Source: G001797105 sp964528155 (GTDB lineage Bacteria > Chloroflexota > Anaerolineae > Anaerolineales > E44-bin32). Taken from it: a DNA stretch of 39,348 bases. Shown here piece after piece: positions 23,614-30,711 of the stretch (within the stretch, counting starts at the first letter, position 1; every line of letters begins with the position of its first letter). A program made the position numbers and the translations under genes. Location: assembly GCA_964528155.1 (NCBI GenBank), contig CAZGRL010000029.1, forward strand, positions 1-39,348. Reading direction: 5' to 3'. The notes under the pieces are model-generated. The model ran no database searches, was not told the origin of the DNA, and was given only the letters and a program-made list of their open reading frames with translations.

Positions 23614-25698
23614 ATGGGCCTATCTATGCAAGAGTCTGATACTGGCACGAATGTGGCGAGTCTGGAATCCAATCCAGATGCAAAGCGCGACCAAGCTCAG
23701 GGGATGACTGCGCGCCTCCGCTCAACGCTCATACGCCTGGGAGAGGGTCATTGGCCGTTTGTGATTCTCTTGGCTGTCGGTCTTGTGACAGGGCTGCTGC
23801 TCGTCCGAGACTTTGGCATGTCCACGGATGAGTACGGCAACGCCACAGTCGGCAAACTCGCTCTGGAGGCCTATCGGGGATCTCGCGAATACTTCGGACT
23901 TGGATCCCTCAAGGATCACGGTCCGGTGTATTTCATGTTGTTCTCAGCGACTTCGGAAGCACTCAGCCACGCAATCCCAGGATGGCTGCTTCCAGACGGT
24001 CGCCACCTCACCAACTACGTGACTTTCCTTGCGGGGGTTGTCGCATTCTATCTGATCTGTCTCCGCCTCATGCGGCGTTCAACCGCGCTCGTGGCAACTA
24101 CCCTCTTCGCTACGCAGCCGGTTGTGTTCGGATCGGCGTTCATCAATCAGAAGGATATCCCGTTCACGGCACTGTTCCTCGGGGTGATCGCCCTTGGATT
24201 GTTGGCAGCCGATGCGCCCGAACTGGAGGAAGCGGAACGCCTGGCCCCCCGTGCGGACGGTTTTCAGTCCATCATGAAGAGACTCCGAAAGGACCTCATC
24301 CAGGAGTGGCGAACCTTGAGCGACCGCAGGCGAAAGGGCCTACTTGTCTGCTCCGTCTTGGGGCTGCTCTTACTCGCGGATCTGTTCGTTGTTGGCCTGG
24401 CACGACGTCTAGGGGAGTCGCTCATCGTTTCCGCATATGGTGGTCATGCACCCTGGCCAATCCAAATGCTTTACGCCCATGTCGCGACAGACGCGTACAA
24501 GACCTCTCTCTCTCAGTACCTTGCCCGTTATGGTCATTTGTTTGCGATCTTTCGGCTCGGATTGTTGGGCGTTGTCGGCTTGCTAGGCGTTTTCGCGTAC
24601 GCCCAAGCCCTGCCCTCATTGAGAGGACTCCTGAGAGGCCCCTCGTGGAAGGTCAGGTATCCAGCAATCGTTGGAGGGGCCATTGTGCTCGGATGCGCGA
24701 TATCCACCCGCCAAATCGGTCTGTTCGCCGGCGGTTTGGTTAGTCTGTACATGCTCTACCGCGGTCGAATACAAGCGATCCCCGTTCTCGCTCTGTATTG
24801 GGCGGTTGCCGCAACCGTGAGCTTCGCGACCTGGCCCTACCTGTGGCCAGATCCGACTCAGAACATGATCAACAGCTTCACTGTGATTCCGGAGTTCGGG
24901 GACCACAATGTGCTGTTTCGTGGAACCTACATCACTTCCGCCACACTACCCTGGAGCTATTTCCCGACGCTTGTGGTGCTAGACCTCACCGAGCCAGCGT
25001 TGGTGCTGGCTGCCCTCGGATTCCCGGTGATCGCATGGCGTGCCGTAAGGAACAAGACCAATTGGTTCATTGTCGGGATCGTGGCGCTGTGGATCTTTGT
25101 CCCGGTATTCTGGCAGATCTCACAGCATGTACCGATGTACAACAACCTCAGACACTTCCTCTTTGTCCTTCCACCGCTTCTCGTTCTGGCAGGGATCGGA
25201 TACGAGCACACTTGTGCTCTGGTACGCCATACATGGGCGAAGGGTCTTCTGACAGCGGTGATCCTCGCCCCGGGTCTTGCGGCAATACTGTGGCTGCACC
25301 CCTACGAGTACAGTTACTTCAATAGCCTCGCCGGCGGGGTCAGCGGCGCTGCTGGCAACTACGACTTGGACTATTGGTGTACTTCCCTCAAGGAGGGCGT
25401 CGAGGTTGTTAACAGTATCGCCGACTATGGCGACACTCTACAAGTGTTTGGTCCGCTGCAAAGCGCGGCGCCCTACGCGAGGGCGGATCTCAAGCTTGTC
25501 GGCAGAGGCAACCCCCTCGGCGAAGCCGACATGGTGGTCGTGTGCACGCACAGGTTTGGAAGACGGTGGGGGACCGACGGCTTTCGCCTCGTCTACCAGG
25601 TCAGGAGGGGTCGCGCCGTCTTCGGGGAGGTTTGGCAAAGAGACACAACAGACAGCCCGAGTCCTTCCGCTTACAATCGCGAGCTTGCAAGACACTGA
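23614..25698 (+). CDS. GT-C (ArnT/PMT-like) membrane glycosyltransferase, paralogue 3
   Basis: This protein of about 694 aa has the same architecture as the two other copies. It has a hydrophilic N-terminus, TM1, STDEYGNATVG (70-80), DHGPVYF, FINQKDIP, a cytosolic linker, the module with VATDAYKTSL, FATWPYLWPDPT, LTEPALVL and the tail FNSLAGGVSGAAG with DYWCTSLKE. The start is uncertain. ATG 23614 (AAGGA about eleven bases upstream) or ATG 23626 both give an N-terminus like paralogue 1, while 23431 would add an unlikely Ser/Pro-rich extension. In sequence it seems closer to paralogue 1 in the first loop and tail. It follows paralogue 2 after 383 bases and may have its own promoter. Confidence 0.86.
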   Translation: MGLSMQESDTGTNVASLESNPDAKRDQAQGMTARLRSTLIRLGEGHWPFVILLAVGLVTGLLLVRDFGMSTDEYGNATVGKLALEAYRGSREYFGLGSLKDHGPVYFMLFSATSEALSHAIPGWLLPDGRHLTNYVTFLAGVVAFYLICLRLMRRSTALVATTLFATQPVVFGSAFINQKDIPFTALFLGVIALGLLAADAPELEEAERLAPRADGFQSIMKRLRKDLIQEWRTLSDRRRKGLLVCSVLGLLLLADLFVVGLARRLGESLIVSAYGGHAPWPIQMLYAHVATDAYKTSLSQYLARYGHLFAIFRLGLLGVVGLLGVFAYAQALPSLRGLLRGPSWKVRYPAIVGGAIVLGCAISTRQIGLFAGGLVSLYMLYRGRIQAIPVLALYWAVAATVSFATWPYLWPDPTQNMINSFTVIPEFGDHNVLFRGTYITSATLPWSYFPTLVVLDLTEPALVLAALGFPVIAWRAVRNKTNWFIVGIVALWIFVPVFWQISQHVPMYNNLRHFLFVLPPLLVLAGIGYEHTCALVRHTWAKGLLTAVILAPGLAAILWLHPYEYSYFNSLAGGVSGAAGNYDLDYWCTSLKEGVEVVNSIADYGDTLQVFGPLQSAAPYARADLKLVGRGNPLGEADMVVVCTHRFGRRWGTDGFRLVYQVRRGRAVFGEVWQRDTTDSPSPSAYNRELARH

Positions 25699-25989
25699 CC
25701 CAACCGGCGATCGCTTCCCGTCGAGGCTACGAGCTGCGATCTCCAATTCGATGCTTCTTGCGGACAGATGCGATCTGATGGTGAGGTGCTGCCATTCCCG
25801 TCGTCGAGTCAGTCGCGCCCACCATGTGGTTCGACACTCGTTGCAGGAGACTGGCAGCGGCCGATCGCGCTGAAGACGTCATGTTCCTGACTTGTTACTG
25901 CTTATTGCTGATTGCAGACCGCTGATTACCGAGTGCCGATTCGCTGCGTCTGGCCCCTCACCATCCTTCACGAGATGAAGGAGTCCCGA
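25699..25989. other. Intergenic region with a heptad repeat
   Basis: These 291 bases follow paralogue 3. The only structure noticed is the AT-richer period-7 repeat at 25895-25929 and the GAAGGAG ribosome site (25977-25983) of the next gene. Confidence 0.45.
25895..25929. repeat. Degenerate period-7 tandem repeat
   Basis: Five consecutive 7-base units can be read: TTACTGC, TTATTGC, TGATTGC, AGACCGC, TGATTAC. The stretch is more AT-rich than its surroundings. Such short degenerate tandem repeats between genes usually arise by slippage. Confidence 0.55.
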
Positions 25990-26547
25990 ATGATCTCCCG
26001 CACGCATTCAACATCCGGAATCGCAAAGAGAACTCCGGCCGAAGTAACCAGGGACGATCTGATCGCCGGATTGCGTGACGTACGCCACAGTATCCTGGAG
26101 ACGGCTGCCAGCCTCGGCCCGGGCGTGAGAGATGAAGTGTTCCTTGGAACATGGTCGGCACGCGATCTTGTGGCCCATCTTGTCGGCTGGGACTACACGA
26201 ACATACGTGCCATCGATGAGGTACTGGACGGAAAGCTGCCGAGCTTCTACGAAACCCGCGACCACGACTGGCGCACGTACAACGCCTTGCTGGTCGAGAG
26301 ATACAAGGACTCGAACTACCGAAATCTCCTTAGGCACGCCCGTCGCTCTCACCTGTCTTTGATCGAACGCATCCGGCAGACACCTGCTGCCGATGTCCGA
26401 AGAGATCGAGGAATACGAGCACGTGGTTGGAATGTGACCATCGAGCGATTGCTACAGGCAGAACTGTCCGACGAGAGGACCCATCTCGAGCAACTGCAGG
26501 GGTTCGCCACCCGCCGGCGGCGGGGGAAAAGCGTGAAGTCGGGCTAG
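25990..26547 (+). CDS. DinB-like / ClbS-DfsB family four-helix-bundle protein
   Basis: This protein of about 185 aa has the DinB/ClbS-type four-helix bundle. After a variable N-terminus, LIAGLRDVRHSILETAASL forms helix 1. GTWSARDLVAHLVGWD (53-68) holds the conserved His (H63) and the WD end of helix 2, the most diagnostic element. LPSFYETRDHDWRTYNALL follows, typical of the ClbS/DfsB branch. A later His in LSDERTHLEQL could complete a metal or ligand site. ATG 25990 has GAAGGAG six bases upstream, better than ATG 25975. Family members include a colibactin-resistance hydrolase and thiol-dependent transferases, but most have no assigned role. Two other DinB-type genes are at 27402 and 34851. 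Confidence 0.82.
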   Translation: MISRTHSTSGIAKRTPAEVTRDDLIAGLRDVRHSILETAASLGPGVRDEVFLGTWSARDLVAHLVGWDYTNIRAIDEVLDGKLPSFYETRDHDWRTYNALLVERYKDSNYRNLLRHARRSHLSLIERIRQTPAADVRRDRGIRARGWNVTIERLLQAELSDERTHLEQLQGFATRRRRGKSVKSG

Positions 26548-26675
26548 CTTCTCCCGGCGGGGCATCTTGCACGCCTGCACTTACATCCCGTCAACTGGCG
26601 AGGCTCGACACCCGAGTAGCAGCCGAGCGGATGTGATCCTCAACCGCATCCTTCGTATGCCCAGAGGTAGATTCG

Positions 26676-27107
26676 ATGACCCTTTTCTATGCCTCCGTAT
26701 CCCTGGCCGTGTTGTCAAGCGTGCTTTATCACGTGTTCCAGAAGGCCACTTCGCCGGCGGTTAATCCTGCGATTGGGCTCATGGTGACCTACTCGGTCGC
26801 CTTCACCCTGTCCGGTCTTCTGCTGCTGATCTACCCGCTGAAAACCAGCCTGGGCGATGCCCTAAGGCAGGTCAACTGGGCCAGCATCGCATTGGCGTTC
26901 TCGATCCTCGGGCTTGAGCTTGGGTTCCTCCTGGCGTATCGAGCGGGCTGGGACATCAGCGTTGCGGCGATCGCCGTCAACGCCGCCGCTGGCCTGGCGC
27001 TCCTCCCCACCGGTGCCTTCTTGTTTCGAGAACGACCAACTGCATTGAATCTGGTAGGAGTCATTGTGTGTATCGTTGGATTGATCATGATCAACATCCG
27101 GCGATAG
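26676..27107 (+). CDS. EamA/DMT-type small membrane transporter (half-size)
   Basis: This 143-aa membrane protein has about five TM segments and matches one EamA repeat. It starts with FYASVSLAVLSSVLYHVFQK and ends with FLFRERPTALNLVGVIVCIVGLIMINIRR. That ending, with its RERP loop and final hydrophobic helix, is the standard close of an EamA unit. Full transporters have two such repeats, so this one must dimerise, like small multidrug-resistance or other half-size DMT proteins. It lacks the conserved membrane Glu of classical SMR pumps. ATG 26676 is preceded by an AGAGG-like site. The substrate is unknown. Confidence 0.8.
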   Translation: MTLFYASVSLAVLSSVLYHVFQKATSPAVNPAIGLMVTYSVAFTLSGLLLLIYPLKTSLGDALRQVNWASIALAFSILGLELGFLLAYRAGWDISVAAIAVNAAAGLALLPTGAFLFRERPTALNLVGVIVCIVGLIMINIRR

Positions 27108-27401
27108 TCGCCCGCGTCCACTCATAATGGACGGTGCGGCCAGTACCTCATCGTTGTTGGATGAAGATGTCTGCCGGTGTCTCGAGGGTTCTCCGCAACC
27201 CGCAGATGTCGGATGTGCTCATCGTCTCAGCATCTGCCATGGGCGGTCCTGAACCTGGGTCGAGCGGGAATCGTATTCCTCAGCAGCAACACCATGCACT
27301 TCAGCACGCCTTGAGCGTGGCCAGTCGGCGTCGTCATCGGGAAACGCGTCGCCCGGTTGTTGCTCACAGGTGGACCCGGCCGGTCAAGGAGGAAGGACAG
27401 T
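27108..27401. other. Intergenic region, possible weak gene remnants
   Basis: These 294 bases lie between the EamA-like and DinB genes. One forward frame reads LNLGRAGIVFLSSNTMH at about 27249-27299. This loosely resembles the ASNTMH segment of aspartate/glutamate racemases, but it is too short to call a pseudogene. AAGGAGGAAGGA (27386-27397) is the ribosome site for the next gene. Confidence 0.35.
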
Positions 27402-28013
27402 TTGTCATCCCTCACCCCGGATTCATTCTACCGATCCATGGTATTCGCCGCAGCCCTCACCCCACAGGCGCGACGCGAGCAGTTGCTGGAAGTGCATCAG
27501 CAGGTGTTGGAGGCCTACCTCGCGGGGCTCAACCACATTTCCACCGAACGCGCTGGAGTATGCGTCCCCGGGGATGGCCGGACGCTTGCGCAGGTCGTGG
27601 GCCATATCCTGGAATGGGACCGGGCCCTGCTGATTGCGTTCGGAGAGATCCTGGCAGGCGTCCGCTGGCCTCGAATAATGACCAGGAGCGTGAATATCGA
27701 TCCCGATGGTGAGCCGCACGAATTCGAATCGGAGGATTCTTTCAATTCGTTCTACGCCGCCAGGCAGTTCAGCGAGCCGTGGGTGAGTATTCGTGCTCGA
27801 GCGATAGAGGCGGCGCGTGCGCTTCATGCGGCGTTCACCGCGCCCGGATTGCTCACAGCCGAGCGGCTCGAGGCGACCAGGCTATACTCAGGTTTCGGCC
27901 TCCCCACTGGGGAAACGCTGAACATGCCGTGCGGGTGGTATCTTTGGATGACCGCCCTGGAGCACGAAGGGGTCGATCATGTCGACGCTCTCATGTCGGG
28001 ATCGACCGTGTGA
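27402..28013 (+). CDS. DinB-like four-helix-bundle protein
   Basis: This protein of about 203 aa is related to DinB/maleylpyruvate-isomerase-type bundles. The element TLAQVVGHILEWDRALLIAFGEIL (residues 61-84, with H68 and WD in helix 2) is the best match. EDSFNSFYAARQFSEPW in the middle corresponds to the N-x-x-x-Y/F region of related proteins, and the tail has WMTALEHEGVDHVDAL with the second His pair. The TTG at 27402 is preferred. AAGGAGGAAGGA (27386-27397) lies just upstream, and the frame's earlier start at 27357 has no such site. A start at ATG 27438 is the alternative. Its stop overlaps a possible GTG (28010) start of the lipoprotein gene. Confidence 0.75.
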   Translation: MSSLTPDSFYRSMVFAAALTPQARREQLLEVHQQVLEAYLAGLNHISTERAGVCVPGDGRTLAQVVGHILEWDRALLIAFGEILAGVRWPRIMTRSVNIDPDGEPHEFESEDSFNSFYAARQFSEPWVSIRARAIEAARALHAAFTAPGLLTAERLEATRLYSGFGLPTGETLNMPCGWYLWMTALEHEGVDHVDALMSGSTV

Positions 28014-28048
28014 GGGGCCGGGGAAGTGATCATGCACGGAAGTGTTGC

Positions 28049-28525
28049 TTGAAACCGACAGCTATTGGCCTCGTGCTGTGCGGGACAGCTCTTCTTATTG
28101 CGACCTGCGCGACGCCCGCCCCCGCCTGTCAGCCGACCCTTCCCAATGGTTCGACGCCTCCCGGGGAGGCCCCCAGCGCCAACTACTACGGCAACGGCCA
28201 ATTGTGGACGGCGTTCTGGCCGGAAGGCACCCTTCGCTTTGAGGCGAATGGCCCGGGCTTAATCCTGAGCGACGGTTCAATGTCGATGAAGTTTCCCTGG
28301 TGGCGCGGTGAAGGGGTCGTGGGTGCTCTAACGGTCGAGGGGCGAAGGCTAGACGGACAGGCTCCGCCCCTTGGAGCTGAGATTCCGAACGGCTACGGCG
28401 ATACAGGCTTCCAGGCATCCGCCCTCATCTTTCCGACGACGGGGTGTTGGGAGGTTACCGCGCACGCAGGTGAGGCCGAGCTGACGTTCGTCACGCGTGT
28501 CGTGGGGCCTGAGGGCGCCGATTGA
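28049..28525 (+). CDS. Small secreted lipoprotein with conserved KFPWWRG / GCWEVT domain
   Basis: This protein of about 158 aa is exported. The signal segment GLVLCGTALLIATC ends in a lipobox-like Cys, followed by a Pro-rich linker. The mature beta-rich domain contains LWTAFWPEGTL, DGSMSMKFPWWRG, GRRLDGQAPPL, GYGDTGFQASALIFPTTG and CWEVTAH. This set of aromatic blocks is one I associate with uncharacterised lipoproteins of Chloroflexota and related soil bacteria. TTG 28049 has GGAAG (28038-28042) six bases upstream. GTG 28010 would give a longer charged N-terminus and overlap the previous stop. No function is known. Extracytoplasmic ligand binding is plausible from the fold-like features only. 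Confidence 0.68.
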   Translation: MKPTAIGLVLCGTALLIATCATPAPACQPTLPNGSTPPGEAPSANYYGNGQLWTAFWPEGTLRFEANGPGLILSDGSMSMKFPWWRGEGVVGALTVEGRRLDGQAPPLGAEIPNGYGDTGFQASALIFPTTGCWEVTAHAGEAELTFVTRVVGPEGAD

Positions 28526-28597
28526 AACTTACAGGTCGCCAGATCCACAGGCGTTGTCCTGGAGCATTGACGACGCGGCGGCGATGGGACTAGCGAC

Positions 28598-29011
28598 GTG
28601 ACTGAAGAACCGAGCCAGCCATTCGAGGACGTGAGGCACAGGCTCCGAGCGATCGTCGCGAAGTACGAAGGTCGCGGCCTTCGACGGAACCCGGCCGACG
28701 AAGACGGAGACCTCACCCTGATCGGCCCGGCGACGCATGCCAGCCGCGGTAGAGAAGTCTGGTTCGGGGGTGTGCAGATGCGCAAGAGGTATGTCTCGTA
28801 CCACCTGATGCCGGTATACGTCTTCCCTGATCTGCTGGACGGAATCTCCGAAGGGTTGAAGAAGCGAATGCAGGGGAAATCCTGCTTCAATTTCACACAT
28901 GTCGACGAGCACCTTCTTGATGAGCTCGAGCAGGTGACAGATCAGGGGTATCGTCGATTTGTGAGCGCGGAACTGATCCTTCTGGCCGATTCGCACTCCC
29001 CACCGGGCTGA
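28598..29011 (+). CDS. Conserved hypothetical protein (DUF1801-like)
   Basis: This 137-aa small soluble protein has no signal or TM. Its core VWFGGVQMRKRYVSYHLMPVY, then FPDLLDGISEGLKKRMQGK and SCFNFT, is a well-conserved block. It is similar in style to DUF1801/YdhG-like proteins, where the KRMQGKSCFNF element is followed by a two-helix tail such as LLDELEQVTDQGYRRFV. I do not know a biochemical role for this group. It starts at GTG 28598 with only a weak ribosome site, about 70 bases after the lipoprotein. A hairpin follows its stop at 29016-29048. Confidence 0.75.
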   Translation: MTEEPSQPFEDVRHRLRAIVAKYEGRGLRRNPADEDGDLTLIGPATHASRGREVWFGGVQMRKRYVSYHLMPVYVFPDLLDGISEGLKKRMQGKSCFNFTHVDEHLLDELEQVTDQGYRRFVSAELILLADSHSPPG

Positions 29012-29015
29012 CAAC

Positions 29016-29057
29016 ATCGCCACCTGACCCTTCGCGTCAGGCGGCGATCAGGGTTTT
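29016..29057 (+). terminator. Probable terminator hairpin
   Basis: ATCGCC-A-CCTGAC (29016-29028) pairs with GTCAGG-C-GGCGAT (29036-29048) over 13 positions with one A/C mismatch and a 7-base loop. CAGGGTTTT follows, so the T run is offset by five bases. It lies just after the hypothetical gene. Confidence 0.55.
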
Positions 29058-29277
29058 GTCCGGGGCGCCCCGTACGGCGTGATAGTCTCCCATCAGGCGC
29101 GACTCTCGATGCACCGGCGGCTGCGTCCGCAGGGATCCCGTAGCCTGGATTGTCTGTTGTTCGTAAGATCGGCTCGAGGCGGCAAGAACGCCAGCACCAA
29201 TGATGCGCCCTAGCTCGGGTCTAGGTTGTCTCGACTGTCCGAGCGCCTGACCTTCCCCCAGAACGGAGTCAATGGCG

Positions 29278-29877
29278 ATGCTCAACAGCGTTTTCAAGAT
29301 CGTCTACCTCGTCGAGTTTGTGATCATCAGTATCGTGAGGCAGGCATACACTTCTCGCTATCGCAAGTTGGAGATCTTTAGGGGAAGAACGAAACCGGTC
29401 GATCTCGCCCTGCTGGCGCTGATCGGTCTGGGGATGTTGACACCGTTGGTGTACGTCTTCTCCGACGTGCTCGAGTTCGCCGACTATCCCCTGCCGGATT
29501 GGGTGGGATGGCTGGGAGCGATCTTCTTCGCCGTGGCGATCTGGCTGCTTTGGAGATCGCACGCCGATCTGGGGAGAAACTGGACGCCTACCCTCGGACT
29601 TCGTGATGAGCATAGGCTTGTCACGGACGGGGTGTATCGGTTCATCCGTCACCCCATGTACGCCGCCCACCTGCTGTGGGGTGTCGCTCAAGCGATGATG
29701 TTGCATAATTGGATCGCAGGGTTCTCCCTGATCGTCTTGGTTGTTCCTCAGTACCTTCTCCGGGTTGGCGATGAGGAACAGATGATGGTCGAAGAGTACG
29801 GGCAGGCGTATCGGGACTACATGCAGCGCACCGGCAGAATCATCCCGCGTTTTGGGATACCGCTCACCCACTCCTGA
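29278..29877 (+). CDS. Isoprenylcysteine carboxyl methyltransferase (ICMT)-family protein
   Basis: This membrane protein of about 199 aa is related to ICMT/phospholipid methyltransferases, which use SAM within the membrane. The cofactor region is clear. HRLVTDGVYRFIRHPMYAA (with RHPMY) is followed by EEQMMVEEYGQAYRDYMQRTGRIIP, matching the E-x-Y-x(2)-Y-x(4)-R-x-x-P end of the family. Four to five TM segments precede and surround it. Two ATG codons, 29272 and 29278, are possible. CGGAG (29264-29268) is better spaced for 29278. Bacteria lack CAAX prenylation as known in eukaryotes, so the real substrate is probably another lipid-like or cysteine compound. It is followed by the acetyltransferase after about 70 bases. 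Confidence 0.88.
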   Translation: MLNSVFKIVYLVEFVIISIVRQAYTSRYRKLEIFRGRTKPVDLALLALIGLGMLTPLVYVFSDVLEFADYPLPDWVGWLGAIFFAVAIWLLWRSHADLGRNWTPTLGLRDEHRLVTDGVYRFIRHPMYAAHLLWGVAQAMMLHNWIAGFSLIVLVVPQYLLRVGDEEQMMVEEYGQAYRDYMQRTGRIIPRFGIPLTHS

Positions 29878-29948
29878 GTCTGCGCTAATCTTTCTTCATC
29901 TCGGGAGATGGACCGGCGCAAGATTGGTCGGATTGGTAGGGAGGCAAC

Positions 29949-30494
29949 TTGACCGGGCAGTCCCAGCTGCGGACGCAGCGTCTCATCCTGCGGCCGTTCA
30001 ACATCTCTGATGCCGCCATCGTTCAGCGTCTGGCAGGCGCCAAGGCGATCGCCGACACAACACTGAACATTCCGCACCCGTACCCGGATGGCGCGGCTGA
30101 GGCATGGATCTCCAGCCACTCCAGACGGTACGCCGACGGAGAGTCAGCGATCTTCGCCCTCGTCGAGCATGAGCATGGGATCTTGATTGGCGCGATCGGG
30201 CTGGAGATCTCCGTCGGGCACGGATCGGCCGAACTCGGCTATTGGATCGGGAAGCCTTATTGGAACCAGGGATATTGCACTGAGGCGGCAGGAACGGTCT
30301 TGCGCTTCGCGTTTGATGACCTGGGGTTGAATCGGGTTCAGGCGAGACATTTCACACGCAACCCGGCCTCGGGAAGGGTCATGCACAAGATCGGGATGTC
30401 TCACGAAGGTCATCTGCGTCAGGCCGTGAGGAAATGGGGGAAGTTCGAGGATCTGGAGCTGTATGCGATTCTCAAGGAGGACTTTCGCTCCTGA
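29949..30494 (+). CDS. GNAT acetyltransferase, RimJ/RimL type
   Basis: This 181-aa cytoplasmic acetyl-CoA-dependent N-acetyltransferase has the RimL-like layout. The N-terminal RTQRLILRPFNISDA is the typical first strand and helix. GAIGLEISVGHGSAELGYWIGKPYWNQGYCTEAAG carries the AELGYWIGKPYWNQGYCTEA hallmark for acetyl-CoA binding. NPASGRVMHKIGMSHEGHLRQ and FEDLELYAILKEDF close the domain. The start is TTG 29949 with GGGAGG (29939-29943) five bases away. Members acetylate ribosomal proteins, other protein N-termini or small amines, and the target cannot be deduced here. It has no obvious partner gene. Confidence 0.92.
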   Translation: MTGQSQLRTQRLILRPFNISDAAIVQRLAGAKAIADTTLNIPHPYPDGAAEAWISSHSRRYADGESAIFALVEHEHGILIGAIGLEISVGHGSAELGYWIGKPYWNQGYCTEAAGTVLRFAFDDLGLNRVQARHFTRNPASGRVMHKIGMSHEGHLRQAVRKWGKFEDLELYAILKEDFRS

Positions 30495-30537
30495 TGTCCC
30501 GAGGTCCCCACATTAACTCTCGAGTCGCTGGCTCGGC

Positions 30538-30561
30538 AGCGGCGGTTTTCCTGCCGCCGCT
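30538..30561 (+). terminator. GC-rich hairpin after the GNAT gene
   Basis: AGCGGCGG (30538-30545) pairs with CCGCCGCT (30554-30561) around an 8-base loop, 44 bases after the GNAT stop. No long T tract follows, so it is only a possible terminator. Confidence 0.4.
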
Positions 30562-30711
30562 TGCACGATCTTGTTCCTGGCGAGGACGAGACGTAGAATG
30601 GCAGGATGTCCTATCTCTCGACGGATGGAGTTTCCCTGGCTGTGTTGATCGTGGTTTCGCTGTGACCATGGGACGCTTGACGACCCGCGAATCATCCCCC
30701 GAGGATTCTGC

